Shown here one piece after another: positions 18,052 to 28,712 of a DNA stretch of 64,000 nucleotides. Location: assembly GCF_003075415.1 (NCBI RefSeq), contig NZ_QDAH01000002.1, forward strand, positions 186,001 through 250,000, in the 5' to 3' direction. Source of the DNA: Microvirga sp. KLBC 81. Lineage in GTDB: Bacteria; Pseudomonadota; Alphaproteobacteria; Rhizobiales; Beijerinckiaceae. The notes beneath the pieces were generated by a model, which was given only the letters and a program-made list of their open reading frames with translations, made no database searches and was not told the DNA's origin. A program made the translations under genes and the position numbers. Numbering within the stretch: position 1 is the stretch's first letter; every line of letters begins with the position of its first letter.

Positions 18052-18738
18052 TCAGGGCTTCAGGCATTCGCTGTAGGGGGCAGCCCCCGCCATCCGCGCC
18101 TGAAGCTGGCCTGCCAGAGCACTCAGACGGGCGGTCGGCCGGGCCGGATTGCGCCTGAGCGGATTGGGAAGCGCCCGGGCGAGCAGGGCGGCCTCCCGGC
18201 GGGTCAGGTTCTTGGCGGGTTTCCGGAAATATTTCTGCGCCGCAGCTTCGGCTCCGAAGACCCCTTCGCCCCACTCGGCTATGTTGAGATAGACTTCCAT
18301 CATCTGCCGCTTGGACCAGATGAGGTCGAGATAAAGGGCAACCGGTATCTCCAGTCCTTTGCGGATATAGGAGCGGCTCGGCGTGAGAAACAGGTTCTTG
18401 GCCACCTGCATGGGAATGGTCGAGGCCCCGCGGGAGGGCCCGTCCTCGTCGGCCTCTTCCACCACCTCGCGCAGGGCGGTCCAGTCCACGCCCATGTGCT
18501 CGCAGAACCGGCTGTCCTCCGAGGTCATGACCGCGAGCGGCAGGTGAGGGGAGATCTCGTCGAGGGGCACGTAGTCCCGTTCCACGCTCTGCAGGGTGAG
18601 CCAGCGGCCGAGCATGAGAGTCGAGACCGGGGGCACGACCCAGTACGAAAGCCCTAGCCAAAGAACGGCTCCAACCCATAAGAGAATAGCGCCAAGGCCG
18701 ATCTGGACGAGGCGGCGGAAGAAACGGGCGGCCGTCAT
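18052..18738 (-). CDS. mtgA: Monofunctional biosynthetic peptidoglycan transglycosylase
   Basis: MtgA polymerises lipid II into glycan strands at the inner membrane. From the ATG at 18738 the 228-residue product begins MTAARFFRRLVQIGLGAILL, a single N-terminal membrane anchor (about residues 8-30), followed by the GT51 domain with SEDSRFCEHMGVDW (catalytic Glu), GASTIPMQVAKNLFLTPSRSYIRKGLE and KRQMMEVYLNIAEWGEGVFGAEAAAQKYF. Upstream in-frame ATGs at 18840 and 18843 would add a 34-residue Gly/Arg-rich extension abutting the ispA start; I prefer 18738 for its family-typical length and because it leaves room for divergent promoters. Neither has a strong ribosome-binding site. Confidence 0.9.
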   Translation of the reverse strand: MTAARFFRRLVQIGLGAILLWVGAVLWLGLSYWVVPPVSTLMLGRWLTLQSVERDYVPLDEISPHLPLAVMTSEDSRFCEHMGVDWTALREVVEEADEDGPSRGASTIPMQVAKNLFLTPSRSYIRKGLEIPVALYLDLIWSKRQMMEVYLNIAEWGEGVFGAEAAAQKYFRKPAKNLTRREAALLARALPNPLRRNPARPTARLSALAGQLQARMAGAAPYSECLKP

Positions 18739-18841
18739 CGGCTCGCGCGCGTGCTCCCACCGCAACGTCCATCGCCGGCCCGTTCGTCCACCAACATTCT
18801 CCTCGGAGGGAGCGGCCGCCCCTTCCGAATTCGGGCTCATC

Positions 18842-19768
18842 ATGACGCCATCCACCAGCACCTTCAGCGCGCGACTCAACGAGGCCGCAAGGCTTGTCGA
18901 AGCCAATCTCGAAGCCTTGCTAGCAGACAATCTCCGCCACGGCGAGATTGCCCGGCCCGCCCGGCTCATGGAGGCCATGCGGCATGCTGTACTGGCAGGC
19001 GGCAAGCGATTGAGGCCTTTCCTCACCATCGAGGCGGCTCGTCTCTTCGGCTCCGAGGGGCAGGGCCCGTTGCGGGCAGGATCGGCCATCGAGCTCCTGC
19101 ATTGCTATTCCCTGGTGCATGACGATCTGCCCTCCATGGATGACGACGACCTGCGCCGTGGCCGTCCCACGGTGCACAAAGCCTATGACGAGGCGACTGC
19201 GATTCTCGTGGGAGATGCGCTCCAGACGCTGGCCTTCGAGGTGCTGGCCGATCCTGAAACCGATTCGGATCCCGCCGTGCGTTCCGATCTCGTGCTGGGG
19301 CTTGCCCGCGCTTCCGGTCTTGGCGGCATGGTGGGCGGGCAGTTGCTCGATCTCTCGGCGGAGGGCCGCTATGGCGCTGTAACCATGGGCGAAGCGGCGG
19401 TGCGCCAGCTTCAGATGATGAAGACGGGCGCGATCCTCGCCTTTTCGGTGGAAGCCGGCGCGATCCTCGGAAAGGCCGATGCGGGTGCGCGCCGAAGCCT
19501 CGTGGAGTACGGGCGCGCTCTCGGTGCTGCGTTCCAGGTGGCCGATGACATCCTCGACCGCGAGGCAACGCCTGAGGCGCTCGGCAAGCGCACGGGCAAG
19601 GATCAGGAAAAAGGCAAGGCGACGCTGGTCGATCTGCTCGGACTCGATGGCGCCAAGCGCGAATGCCGTCAGCTCGTCGAGAAGGCGGATGCCGCGCTTG
19701 AGGGTTTCGGCGAGAGGGCGCAGACCTTGCGCGATGCCGTGCGTTTCGTCGTCGAGCGCGAGGTTTAG
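18842..19768 (+). CDS. ispA: Polyprenyl (farnesyl/geranylgeranyl) diphosphate synthase
   Basis: A 308-residue trans-isoprenyl diphosphate synthase that condenses IPP with allylic diphosphates to make C15 or C20 chains. The first Asp-rich motif is DDLPSMDDDDLRRG, and the second is DDILD. GGKRLRP binds IPP, and a KDQEKGKATL segment follows as in IspA. The residues before the first motif (LLHCYSLVHDD) suggest FPP/GGPP rather than long-chain product, but chain length cannot be fixed by reading. The ATG at 18842 has no good ribosome-binding site directly upstream; GGAGGGAG lies about 27 bases away. IspG is encoded 5 kb downstream but is not linked as an operon. Confidence 0.92.
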   Translation: MTPSTSTFSARLNEAARLVEANLEALLADNLRHGEIARPARLMEAMRHAVLAGGKRLRPFLTIEAARLFGSEGQGPLRAGSAIELLHCYSLVHDDLPSMDDDDLRRGRPTVHKAYDEATAILVGDALQTLAFEVLADPETDSDPAVRSDLVLGLARASGLGGMVGGQLLDLSAEGRYGAVTMGEAAVRQLQMMKTGAILAFSVEAGAILGKADAGARRSLVEYGRALGAAFQVADDILDREATPEALGKRTGKDQEKGKATLVDLLGLDGAKRECRQLVEKADAALEGFGERAQTLRDAVRFVVEREV

Positions 19769-19790
19769 TACGTTTCCATCTTCTCCCCCT

Positions 19791-19897
19791 ATCCTGAGAA
19801 GCAGCCTTTAGGCTGCGTCTCGAAGGAAGCTCCAGTGCATTCTGAAACCTCCTTCGAGACGGATTGCTGACGCAATCCTCCTCAGGATGAGGGCGGT
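19791..19897. repeat. Family D intergenic palindrome
   Basis: Arms ATCCTGAGAAGCAGCC ... GTCTCGAAGGA and TCCTTCGAGAC ... CCTCAGGATGAGGG pair across the element. A half copy (TCAGGATGAGGGCGG) occurs near 11890. This sequence style is widespread between genes in Rhizobiales. Confidence 0.7.
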
Positions 19898-19910
19898 GGT
19901 GTGATGTGTC

Positions 19911-20825
19911 TTATGCGCTCGCCGATTGCCGGCTCCTGAACCAGCGCGGCAGCTTCATCTCGCTGACGATCACGCCGGCAACGATCAGCGCTGCGCCGAT
20001 CAATGCAGCGGCAGGCAGCCGCTCGCCATAGATGCGGCCGACGATTCCGGCCCATACAGGCTCGCCCGCATAGATCACCGTGGCGCGCGTGGGCGACACC
20101 GTCTTCTGCGCCCAGTTCATCGCGAGCTGAATGCCGGCGCTGGCAAGCCCGAGACCGACAGCGCTGAGGATGAGAAGCCATGACGGTTCCGGCAGCGGCT
20201 CACCGAGCGGCGCCATGAGGCCGAGCGCGAGAAGAGACGTCGTCGCGAGCTGCACGACGGTGACGCGGCGCGCATCGACCTTTCCGGCGAAGCCACCGAT
20301 GAGGATGATCTCGGCCGAGATGGCGATGGAGGAAAGGAGCGTCAGCAATTCACCGAGACCAAGGCCGATGGAGGTTCCATCGGGACCTGCCAGCAGCGCG
20401 AGGCCGATGAAGGCGAAGGCGACGCCCGTCCAGGCCATGATGCCAGGCGGCTTCTTCAGCACGAGCCATTGCAGCAGCGGCACGATGGGCACATAGAGCG
20501 CCGTGATGAAGGCCGATTTGCTGCTGGGGATGTATTGCAGCCCGCAGGTTTGCAGCGTGTAGCCTAAGAAGATCGCGATCCCGATCATCACGCCCGCCTT
20601 GATCTCCTTCCACGTCAGCCCGCGCAGCACCGGCGCGGCGATGAGCGCCATCATCAGGGCGGCGGTGCCGAAGCGAAGACCGACGAAGAACAACGGTCCG
20701 CTCACGCTCAGAGCGAGTTGGACGGTAAGGAAGGTTGCGCCCCAGATCATCGTGACGGCCACCAGCACAGCCTCGCTGCGGCTGAGGGTGAAGGCAGGGG
20801 TGGACGAAGAAGGAGCGGTGCTCAA
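19911..20825 (-). CDS. EamA-family (DMT) transporter
   Basis: A 304-residue membrane protein with ten hydrophobic segments in two EamA repeats: WGATFLTVQLALSVSGPLFFVGLRFGTAALMM in the first half and GEPVWAGIVGRIYGERLPAAALIGAALIVAGVI in the second. It is not closely similar to the DMT protein at 10663. It probably exports a small metabolite. There is no operon partner; a GNAT gene lies 80 bases further on the same strand. The substrate is unknown. Confidence 0.87.
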   Translation of the reverse strand: MSTAPSSSTPAFTLSRSEAVLVAVTMIWGATFLTVQLALSVSGPLFFVGLRFGTAALMMALIAAPVLRGLTWKEIKAGVMIGIAIFLGYTLQTCGLQYIPSSKSAFITALYVPIVPLLQWLVLKKPPGIMAWTGVAFAFIGLALLAGPDGTSIGLGLGELLTLLSSIAISAEIILIGGFAGKVDARRVTVVQLATTSLLALGLMAPLGEPLPEPSWLLILSAVGLGLASAGIQLAMNWAQKTVSPTRATVIYAGEPVWAGIVGRIYGERLPAAALIGAALIVAGVIVSEMKLPRWFRSRQSASA

Positions 20826-20904
20826 GAGAGAAGTCCTCGGCGGAAAGAGCGTCGGTTAGGAGCAATCTCTCCCCTGGTCAAGGCAGTCGGATGGTGACGG
20901 GCGA

Positions 20905-21453
20905 TCAGCGCGCGTGCGTGGGCACCCAGAAGGAGAGCTTCCGATGGCCCGGCCGCGTGAGATGCGGGAAGGTGCCATCCGGAATGCCGCCATTGGCGAG
21001 GATCACTTTGCGAGAGCCTTCGTTGTCGTCGTCGCAGGTGATCTGAACCCGCGCAAACCCCTCTTCATGAGCGACAAAGAGAACCTGTCGCAGGGCCTCG
21101 GTCGCATAGCCGCGCCGTTGCTTCCAAGGCACGATGGAATAGCCGACATGGCCGTAGGATGTGGGAGTGAGTTCCTTCACGCCCCACTCGAAGCGGAAGC
21201 TGATGCGTCCGCAGAATTCTCCATCGCTGATCCAGAAATCATGCGCGGGTAAACGCGGCACGACACGTCCGTCAGGCTGGCGGACGGTCGTGCTGTTGCG
21301 GAGTTCGTGAAGAAAGCGCTCGGGATCGGCCCTCAGCGCCATCAGCTGCTGAGGGCCGTTGTTGCTGTCCGCATTGGGAGACCAGCCTTGTATGAGCGCC
21401 TGCTCATAGGCCGGCAACCATTCGAGGCATGGGCGAAGGAGCGTGATCGTCAT
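20905..21453 (-). CDS. GNAT family N-acetyltransferase
   Basis: A 182-residue RimJ/RimL-like acetyltransferase. The domain is visible from ISFRFEWGVKELTPTSYGHVGYSIVPWKQRRGYATEALRQVL (motif A with QRRGYATEA) to VQITCDDDNEGSRKVILANGG. The acceptor is unknown. The start at 21453 (MTITLLRPCLEWL) gives a normal family N-terminus; a TTG at 21495 is in frame. Its 5' end lies close to the kup stop on the same strand, so the two may be co-transcribed. Confidence 0.85.
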   Translation of the reverse strand: MTITLLRPCLEWLPAYEQALIQGWSPNADSNNGPQQLMALRADPERFLHELRNSTTVRQPDGRVVPRLPAHDFWISDGEFCGRISFRFEWGVKELTPTSYGHVGYSIVPWKQRRGYATEALRQVLFVAHEEGFARVQITCDDDNEGSRKVILANGGIPDGTFPHLTRPGHRKLSFWVPTHAR

Positions 21454-21498
21454 GCCGGGAAGCTGCCACTCCGGAGATGGAATGGCAACTTGCAAGCG

Positions 21499-23436
21499 TT
21501 ACACAGTGACCTGAGTGCCCACTTCCACCACGCGGCCGGTGGGGATCTGGAAGAAGTCGGTGGCGTCGCTCGCCGACTTCGCAAGGCTGATGAACACCTT
21601 GTCCTGCCAGAGAGGCATGCCGGACTGGCTGGCCGGGCGGATCGAGCGTCGCGAGAGGAAGAACGACGTCGCCATGATGTCGAACTTGAAGCCCTGCTTG
21701 CGCAGGATCGCGAGACCGCGCGGGATATTCGGAGTCTCCATATAGCCGTAGCTCAGGCGGATGCGCCAGAACGAGTCGCCCACATGCTCGATGGCGACGC
21801 GGTCCTCGTCCTCCACACGCGGAATGTCCTCGCTGCGAACGGTGAGAATCACGTTCTTCTCGTGCAGCACCTTGTTGTGCTTGAGGTTGTGCAGAAGGGC
21901 CGCGGGTGCGGTGTCGGGATCGCTCGTGAGGAAGACGGCGGTGCCCTTCACCCGGTGCGGCGGGCTCTTCTCGAGCATCTGCACCAGTTCGAGCAGGGGC
22001 ACGTCGATCTTGCGGGTCTTCTCGAAGAGGATGTTCGTGCCCTTCACCCAGGTCCACATGGTGACGATGAGAACCGAGGCGAGGATGATTGGCACATAGC
22101 CGCCCGTGAACAGCTTCAGCAGGTTCGCGCCGAAGAAGGCGAGATCGATGAAGAGGAAGGGCAGCATCATCGCGAGCGTCAGGCCCGGCGACCAGCGCCA
22201 GCCCTTCCAGATCACGATGATGGCGAGGATCGCATCCACCGACATCGATCCGAACACGGACACGCCGTAAGCGTGCGACAGGTTGCTCGACGAGCCGAAG
22301 ATCAGGACGAGCACGATCACGCCGAACAGCAGCATCCAGTTGACGCGCGGCAGATAGATCTGGCCCTGGTGGGTTTCCGACGTGAAGCGGATCTCGAAGC
22401 GCGGCAGAAGACCGAGCTGGATCGCCTGGCGGGTGAGAGAGAACGCACCGGTGATCACGGCCTGGCTCGCGATGATCGTGGCGAGCGTCGCCAGGATGAT
22501 CATGGGCACCAGCGCCCATTCCGGGACCAGATGGAAGAGAGGCGACTCGGCCGTCTCGGGATGGGCAAGCACCATCGCGCCCTGGCCGAAATAGTTGATC
22601 ACGAGCGCCGGGAAAACGAGATAGAGCCACGCGCTGCGGATCGGCTTTGCACCGAAATGGCCGAGGTCCGCGTAGAGTGCTTCGGCGCCGGTCACCGACA
22701 GACAGACGGCACCCAGGACGGCGAGCGAAACGGCCGGATGGTTGATGAAGAAGCTGATGCTGTGAAGCGGGTTGATGGCGGTGAGAACCGTGGGGTCGTC
22801 GGCGATATGCATTGCGCCCGCGATGGCGAGAGCCGCGAACCAGACGAGCATGATGGGGCCGAAGAAGGAGGCGACCTTGCCCGTTCCGCGGCTCTGGACG
22901 ATGAAGAGGGCGGCCAGAATTCCGAGCGTGATCGGCACCACGTAGGATTCGAGGTCAGGGGCGACGAGCTTCAGGCCTTCCACCGCGGAAAGAACCGAGA
23001 TGGCGGGGGTGAGAACCGCATCGCCATAGAAGAGGCCCGCGCCCATGATGCCGAGCGCAAGCACGAGGCCGCCTCTGTGTCGGACGGCGCGCTGCGCCAG
23101 AGCGACGAGGGTCAAGGTTCCGCCTTCGCCCTTGTTGTCCGCGCGCAGCAGGATCACGACATATTTGATGGTCACGACCAGAACGAGCGACCACAGGATC
23201 AGGGACAGGACGCCGAGAATGACATCGCGCGTCAGAGGTTCACCTGCGGAAGCCGCGGCAACGGATTCCTTGAAGGCGTAGAGCGGGCTCGTGCCGATGT
23301 CGCCGAACACGACGCCGATGGCGCCGAGCATGAGTGTCCAAAAACCCCCGGGGGTATGGGCATGAGCTTCGGGGAGGGTAGCCTCCGGAGCTGCGGAATC
23401 CGCGTGCCCGGGAGCGACAGCTTGTTGTTCTGCCAT
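21499..23436 (-). CDS. kup: Potassium uptake protein Kup
   Basis: A 645-residue K+/H+ symporter of the KUP/HAK/KT family, inner membrane. The first segment shows the family signature [15 protein letters not shown], followed by about twelve transmembrane helices including TVYGDA-type [23 protein letters not shown], then a hydrophilic C-terminal cytosolic domain of roughly 190 residues. The ATG at 23436 ([11 protein letters not shown]) starts an Ala/His-rich cytosolic leader; the frame runs open another 51 residues through an intergenic repeat and is rejected there. Rhizobiales often carry several Kup copies; which one this is cannot be told. Confidence 0.96.
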   Translation of the reverse strand: MAEQQAVAPGHADSAAPEATLPEAHAHTPGGFWTLMLGAIGVVFGDIGTSPLYAFKESVAAASAGEPLTRDVILGVLSLILWSLVLVVTIKYVVILLRADNKGEGGTLTLVALAQRAVRHRGGLVLALGIMGAGLFYGDAVLTPAISVLSAVEGLKLVAPDLESYVVPITLGILAALFIVQSRGTGKVASFFGPIMLVWFAALAIAGAMHIADDPTVLTAINPLHSISFFINHPAVSLAVLGAVCLSVTGAEALYADLGHFGAKPIRSAWLYLVFPALVINYFGQGAMVLAHPETAESPLFHLVPEWALVPMIILATLATIIASQAVITGAFSLTRQAIQLGLLPRFEIRFTSETHQGQIYLPRVNWMLLFGVIVLVLIFGSSSNLSHAYGVSVFGSMSVDAILAIIVIWKGWRWSPGLTLAMMLPFLFIDLAFFGANLLKLFTGGYVPIILASVLIVTMWTWVKGTNILFEKTRKIDVPLLELVQMLEKSPPHRVKGTAVFLTSDPDTAPAALLHNLKHNKVLHEKNVILTVRSEDIPRVEDEDRVAIEHVGDSFWRIRLSYGYMETPNIPRGLAILRKQGFKFDIMATSFFLSRRSIRPASQSGMPLWQDKVFISLAKSASDATDFFQIPTGRVVEVGTQVTV

Positions 23437-23525
23437 GTGTGCTTTTCTGCTGCGGATGGCCCGCGGGCGGCCCTTGTTCCAAGTCACTCTGCAATAACGA
23501 CGAAGGGCGGCCCCTTCTCTGAGCC

Positions 23526-23630
23526 TCGGACCCGAAAGTGGATACCACTTTTGGGATCCATCCGATGCTCTCTTCCTCAGGGAGCGCATCGTTTAAGTGG
23601 AAAACCGGATCCACTTTTCCACACGATGCG
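23526..23630. repeat. Family A two-palindrome element, copy 2
   Basis: First palindrome 23526-23569 (CGGACCCGAAAGTGG ... CCACTTTTGGG ... CCGATGC), second 23586-23629 (GCATCGTTTAAGTGG ... CCGGATCCACTTTTCC ... ACGATGC). It lies upstream of kup. Confidence 0.85.
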
Positions 23631-23725
23631 CTGGTGAGTGCAGCGGCCGTCACTGCCGGCGCGGCGGCTGTCTAGCATATCGCGCCTGAGCTTAAAACGG
23701 AATTTCGATCAGGGTTCCATGCACC

Positions 23726-24997
<1,272 letters not shown>

Positions 24998-25233
24998 GCT
25001 GCAATCCACGGCGGCCGTTCGGGATCAGGCCGTCGCCGTTTAGCTGATGCCAAAAGCCTTTCCCGTCAAGCGCGGCATGGTCAACAGGCCGGCAGGAGCG
25101 GTCTTGAATCAGCAATGGGCGCAGCGGCCAGCAGGCGCGAGAACCTCAAGCGACGTCCTGAGGGGGCATTGCCGCAATCCGCTCACAGATTTTGCTCTCC
25201 TGCAACGGTGTCTGCCGTAAGCTATTGGTATCT

Positions 25234-25878
25234 TTACCGAAATTCCCAGACGCTGGTCTTCTTGATCTCGGCATCTTCCAGGGTCCGCGTGACCGGAACC
25301 TCGTAGACCTCAAGCCTGTCGAGCCGCTCCTTGGGAAGGTAGCTGCGGCCCGGATCGCCGATGAGAACGGTGGCGCCTCTCCGGCTCAGGGCGAACAGCC
25401 AATCCGTGACCCGCTCCGCGAGATCGCGCTCGTAGCAGATGTCGCCTGCCAGAACCGTGTCCCATCCCAGATCCTGCCCGATCAAATCCGCCTGAACGGG
25501 CGTGACGGTGACGCCGTTTGCCTCGGCGTTGAGCCGGATTGCGGCGATGGCGAAGCTGTCGATATCGCAGGCGGCGACCTCGGCGGCGCCCGCCTTCATG
25601 GCTGCAATCGCCACAAGGCCCGAGCCCGATGCGAAGTCGAGAACGCGTCGTCCGCGCACGGTTTCCGGGTGGTCGAGGATGTAGCGGGCCAGTGCCTGTC
25701 CACCGGCCCAGGCGAAGGCCCAGAAGGGCGGAGGCAGGCCGATCTCGCCCAGCTCCTCCTCCGTACGCTGCCACAGCTCCGTCGCCTCGTCGGCCACGTA
25801 GAGAGAGAGTTCCGGCGTGTGAGGCACGGGCAGAAGCCGTGTCTCGGCGCGGATGAAGGCTTTAGGATCGACGATCAT
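25234..25878 (-). CDS. ETF-beta-type protein lysine methyltransferase (METTL20-like)
   Basis: A 214-residue class I methyltransferase. LPPPFWAFAWAGGQALARYILD, VLDFASGSGLVAIAAMKAGA (SAM motif I), ACDID, the GDICYERDLAE segment and VLIGDPGRSYLP are the pattern of the METTL20/ETFBKMT family, whose bacterial members methylate lysines of electron-transfer flavoprotein beta. It could also be annotated as a generic nicotinamide or ribosomal L11-type methyltransferase. The gene is translationally coupled to the upstream glycosyltransferase: its ATG overlaps that gene's TGA (25875-25878). Confidence 0.82.
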   Translation of the reverse strand: MIVDPKAFIRAETRLLPVPHTPELSLYVADEATELWQRTEEELGEIGLPPPFWAFAWAGGQALARYILDHPETVRGRRVLDFASGSGLVAIAAMKAGAAEVAACDIDSFAIAAIRLNAEANGVTVTPVQADLIGQDLGWDTVLAGDICYERDLAERVTDWLFALSRRGATVLIGDPGRSYLPKERLDRLEVYEVPVTRTLEDAEIKKTSVWEFR

Positions 25879-27020
25879 GGGCTCAGCATCGATGCGTAAA
25901 GCCTTTTGACGCTATCCATCACGTCCCGTTCCGTAAAGCCATCGAGAACGCGGGCGCGCGCTGCTTCGCCCATGCGCGCAACGAGCGCCGGATCGGTGGC
26001 AAGCGACAGGAAAGCGTCGCTGAGAGCCGCAGCGTCGCTGGGCGGGACAAGGAAGCCCTCCACGCGGTTGCGCACCAGGGTGCGGCAGCCGGGAACGTCG
26101 GTGGTGACGATCGCACGTCCGCAGGCGGCCGCTTCGAGGAGCGTGCGAGGAAGGCCCTCGCCGCCCCGGGAGGGCAGGCAGGCGACATGATGATCGCGCC
26201 ACACGGAGGGGATGTCCCGGGTCGCGCCATGCCAGGAGATGCCCGGTTCCGCGCTCCAGGTCTCCAGGGTTTCTTCCGGAATGGCCTTTGGATTCGACGG
26301 GTCGGGCGCCCCATAGAGGGAGAGCTCGATGGCCGCTCCTTGCGCCCGAGCCGCGCGCAAAGCCTCGACGGCGAGATCGACGCCTTTCGACCAGAGCATG
26401 CGGGCGACGAGGGCAATCCTCAGCGGCGGCTGCGGGGGCAGGGGAGAGGGCTCAAGGGCCTCAGGGTCGATACCCGCGCCTCCGATAACGGTGACGTTGA
26501 ATCCTGTCGGATCGAGGCCGAGGAGCCTGGGGTCGTCCGTGTTCTCGAAAAGATACCGCGTCTTCGCGGTTTCGAGGCTACGGACCAGCAGCCGCACGGC
26601 ACGTTGCGACAGGCGCCCGATCCGGTCGGTTCTCGCGCCCAGGAATCCAAGGCCTGTGAGCGCGTAGACCCGGCGGCCGATTCCGGCGAGGGTCGCGGCA
26701 AAGCCTCCGACCAGGATGCTCTTCAGTGCGATGCAATGGACGATGTCGGCCTTCTCGTCCTTCAGGATCGCGGCGAGCTGGCCTGCGGCATAGCCGGCTT
26801 TCATGGGGTTGATGCTGCGCCGTTCGGCCTCGAGCGGAATCACCCGCGCACCCGTGGCCTCGACGACCTCTCGATGCGCACGCACGCGGGTGACGACCGC
26901 AACCTCAAGCCCCAGCTCGCGCGCGGCCCGCGCCATCGGCAGAAAATGCGAGGCGAAGAACCAGTCCTCGGTGACGATGAAGACGAGCTTGCGGCCCGAG
27001 AGGTTGGGAAGATCGGACAA
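25875..27020 (-). CDS. Glycosyltransferase family 4
   Basis: A 381-residue GT-B glycosyltransferase. The N-terminal half starts KLVFIVTEDWFFASHFLPMARAA, the linker carries NVTVIGGAGIDPEAL, and the C-terminal half holds the nucleotide-sugar domain with LVARMLWSKGVDLAVEAL, GEGLPRTLLEAAACGRAIVTTDVPGC (the EX7E region) and NGFLVPP-like VEGFLVPPSDAAAL. It probably adds a sugar to a lipid-linked saccharide on the cytosolic face. No other polysaccharide genes are near, so the acceptor is unknown. It is the first gene of a two-gene operon with the methyltransferase at 25234. Confidence 0.88.
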   Translation of the reverse strand: MSDLPNLSGRKLVFIVTEDWFFASHFLPMARAARELGLEVAVVTRVRAHREVVEATGARVIPLEAERRSINPMKAGYAAGQLAAILKDEKADIVHCIALKSILVGGFAATLAGIGRRVYALTGLGFLGARTDRIGRLSQRAVRLLVRSLETAKTRYLFENTDDPRLLGLDPTGFNVTVIGGAGIDPEALEPSPLPPQPPLRIALVARMLWSKGVDLAVEALRAARAQGAAIELSLYGAPDPSNPKAIPEETLETWSAEPGISWHGATRDIPSVWRDHHVACLPSRGGEGLPRTLLEAAACGRAIVTTDVPGCRTLVRNRVEGFLVPPSDAAALSDAFLSLATDPALVARMGEAARARVLDGFTERDVMDSVKRLYASMLSP

Positions 27021-27125
27021 GGGGAACCTTAAATGAAAGAGCCGTGCCGTTCTAACGGTCCAGACCCTTCGAGGGAACCACCCATTTCGTGAGCCCGTTG
27101 CACTCGGCCCGGAAAGGAGGCGTGA

Positions 27126-27455
27126 ATGAGTGAGTGGTTGCCGACGATCCTGGCGACAATGGCGGGGATTCTGTCCACGGCGAGCTTCGTCCCGCAGGTG
27201 CTCAAGGCCTGGCGTGAGCGCGATACGGCGGCGATCTCCAAGCGGATGTACATGGTGACCGTCACCGCCTTCGTTCTGTGGTCGACTTACGGCTTCCTCA
27301 TCGGCGCCATGCCGCTCATCGTCTTCAACCTGCTGAGTCTGGCTTTGAGTGGCACCATCCTTGCCCTGAAGATCCGTAACGACCGGCAGGATGCCCGTGC
27401 GGGGAGAGATGCGTCGGCATCACGCAGGGAACCGGGCATGGCGCAGCCCGGTTGA
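27126..27455 (+). CDS. SemiSWEET family sugar transporter
   Basis: A 109-residue membrane protein with one triple-helix bundle (PQ-loop/MtN3 repeat), which works as a homodimer. The hallmark is GILSTASFVPQVLKAWRERDTAAIS, containing the PQ motif, followed by two more helices (VTAFVLWSTYGFLIGAMPLIVFN and LLSLALSGTILALKI). Substrates in the family are small sugars such as sucrose or glucose. The ATG at 27126 follows GGAAAGGAGG at ideal spacing. The topoisomerase gene follows 28 bases after the stop on the same strand. Confidence 0.9.
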   Translation: MSEWLPTILATMAGILSTASFVPQVLKAWRERDTAAISKRMYMVTVTAFVLWSTYGFLIGAMPLIVFNLLSLALSGTILALKIRNDRQDARAGRDASASRREPGMAQPG

Positions 27456-27483
27456 CCCTCTGCTTTTCAAAGCAAGGCGAACC

Positions 27484-28653
27484 ATGCTGCTGGACCCGAA
27501 CTCCTCCAACGACACGATCGTCGATCCGCGGGACGCCGCCGAAACGGCGGGGTTGACTTATGTCTCCGACGAGGAGCCCGGCATCCGGCGCAAGAAGTCC
27601 GGCAAGGGTTTCACCTATCTACGTCCCGACCAGAAGAAGGTCGAGGACAAGGCGACGCTCGATCGCATCAAGTCGCTCGCCATTCCGCCCGCCTATACGG
27701 ATGTGTGGATCTGCCCCAAGGCGAACGGTCACATCCAGGCGACGGGGCGTGACGTGAAGGGGCGCAAGCAATACCGCTATCATCCTGCTTTCCGTGAAGT
27801 GCGGGAGAGCACGAAATACGAGCGCATGCTTGAATTTGCCAAGGGCCTGCCCGATATCCGCAAGACCATCGACGAGCATATGAGCCGGCGTGGCCTGCCG
27901 CGCGAGAAGGTGCTGGCGACGGTGGTGCATCTTCTCGAAAACACGCTGATCCGCGTCGGCAACGAAGATTACGCCAAGCAGAACAAGAGCTACGGTCTCA
28001 CCACCCTGCGCGATCCGCATGTGAAGGTGGATGGCAGCGAGCTGCGCTTCCAGTTCAAAGGCAAGAGCGGCAAGACCTGGAAACTGCAGGTGAAGGATCG
28101 TCGTGTCGCGAAGATCGTGAAGGCCTGCCAGGATCTGCCGGGGCAGGATCTGTTCCAGTATCTGGACGAGAATGGCGAGCAGCAATCGATCACGTCCTCG
28201 GACGTGAATGCTTACCTGAAAGAAATCACGGGGCGCGACATCACGGCCAAGGATTTCCGGACCTGGGCGGGCACCGTGCTCGCCGCTATGGCCTTGTCTG
28301 AATTCGAGCAGTTCGACAGCGAGGCCAAGGCGAAGAAGAACATCCGCGCGGCCATCGAGCAGGTCTCTGCCCGCCTCGGCAACACGCCCACGATCTGCCG
28401 CAAGTGCTATGTGCACCCGGAGGTGTTCTCCTGCTATCTCGAAGGCAGCCTGCTTCTGGAGATCAAGGAGGAGATCGAGACCGAGCTGCGCGAGGATCTG
28501 CCGTCCCTGAGGCCGGAAGAAGCGGCGGTGCTGACCCTGCTGCAGGAGCGGTTGTCCCGTGAGGTCGAGCAGCAGGCGACGGAGCCCGCGAAAGGCCGTC
28601 CCGCAACGGCGGCCAAGAAGCAGGGCACAGGTCAGCCCGAGATGCGCGCGTGA
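27484..28653 (+). CDS. DNA topoisomerase IB
   Basis: A 389-residue poxvirus-like type IB topoisomerase that relaxes supercoils through a 3'-phosphotyrosine. The N-terminal domain includes KGFTYLRPD, LAIPPAYTDVWICP and GRDVKGRKQYRYHP; the catalytic domain shows RVGNEDYAKQNKSYGLTTLRD (first Arg), the KDFRTWAGT motif (second Arg) and CYVHPEVF with the nucleophilic Tyr. The start at 27484 (MLLDPNSSNDTIVDPR) fits the family; a longer frame overlaps the SemiSWEET gene. Such enzymes are scattered in Rhizobiales and are accessory to the type IA and II enzymes. Confidence 0.93.
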   Translation: MLLDPNSSNDTIVDPRDAAETAGLTYVSDEEPGIRRKKSGKGFTYLRPDQKKVEDKATLDRIKSLAIPPAYTDVWICPKANGHIQATGRDVKGRKQYRYHPAFREVRESTKYERMLEFAKGLPDIRKTIDEHMSRRGLPREKVLATVVHLLENTLIRVGNEDYAKQNKSYGLTTLRDPHVKVDGSELRFQFKGKSGKTWKLQVKDRRVAKIVKACQDLPGQDLFQYLDENGEQQSITSSDVNAYLKEITGRDITAKDFRTWAGTVLAAMALSEFEQFDSEAKAKKNIRAAIEQVSARLGNTPTICRKCYVHPEVFSCYLEGSLLLEIKEEIETELREDLPSLRPEEAAVLTLLQERLSREVEQQATEPAKGRPATAAKKQGTGQPEMRA

Positions 28654-28712
28654 CACCTTGACCCTCATCCTCCTCCATGCTCCATCCCATCGGCGATGAA
28701 GGTGAGGATAGG

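Noticed and set aside
21307-23637. A 776-codon plus-strand open frame opposite kup
   Set aside because: Antisense to Kup, very rich in Arg, Glu, Asp and His, and no recognisable domain; a GC-bias shadow.
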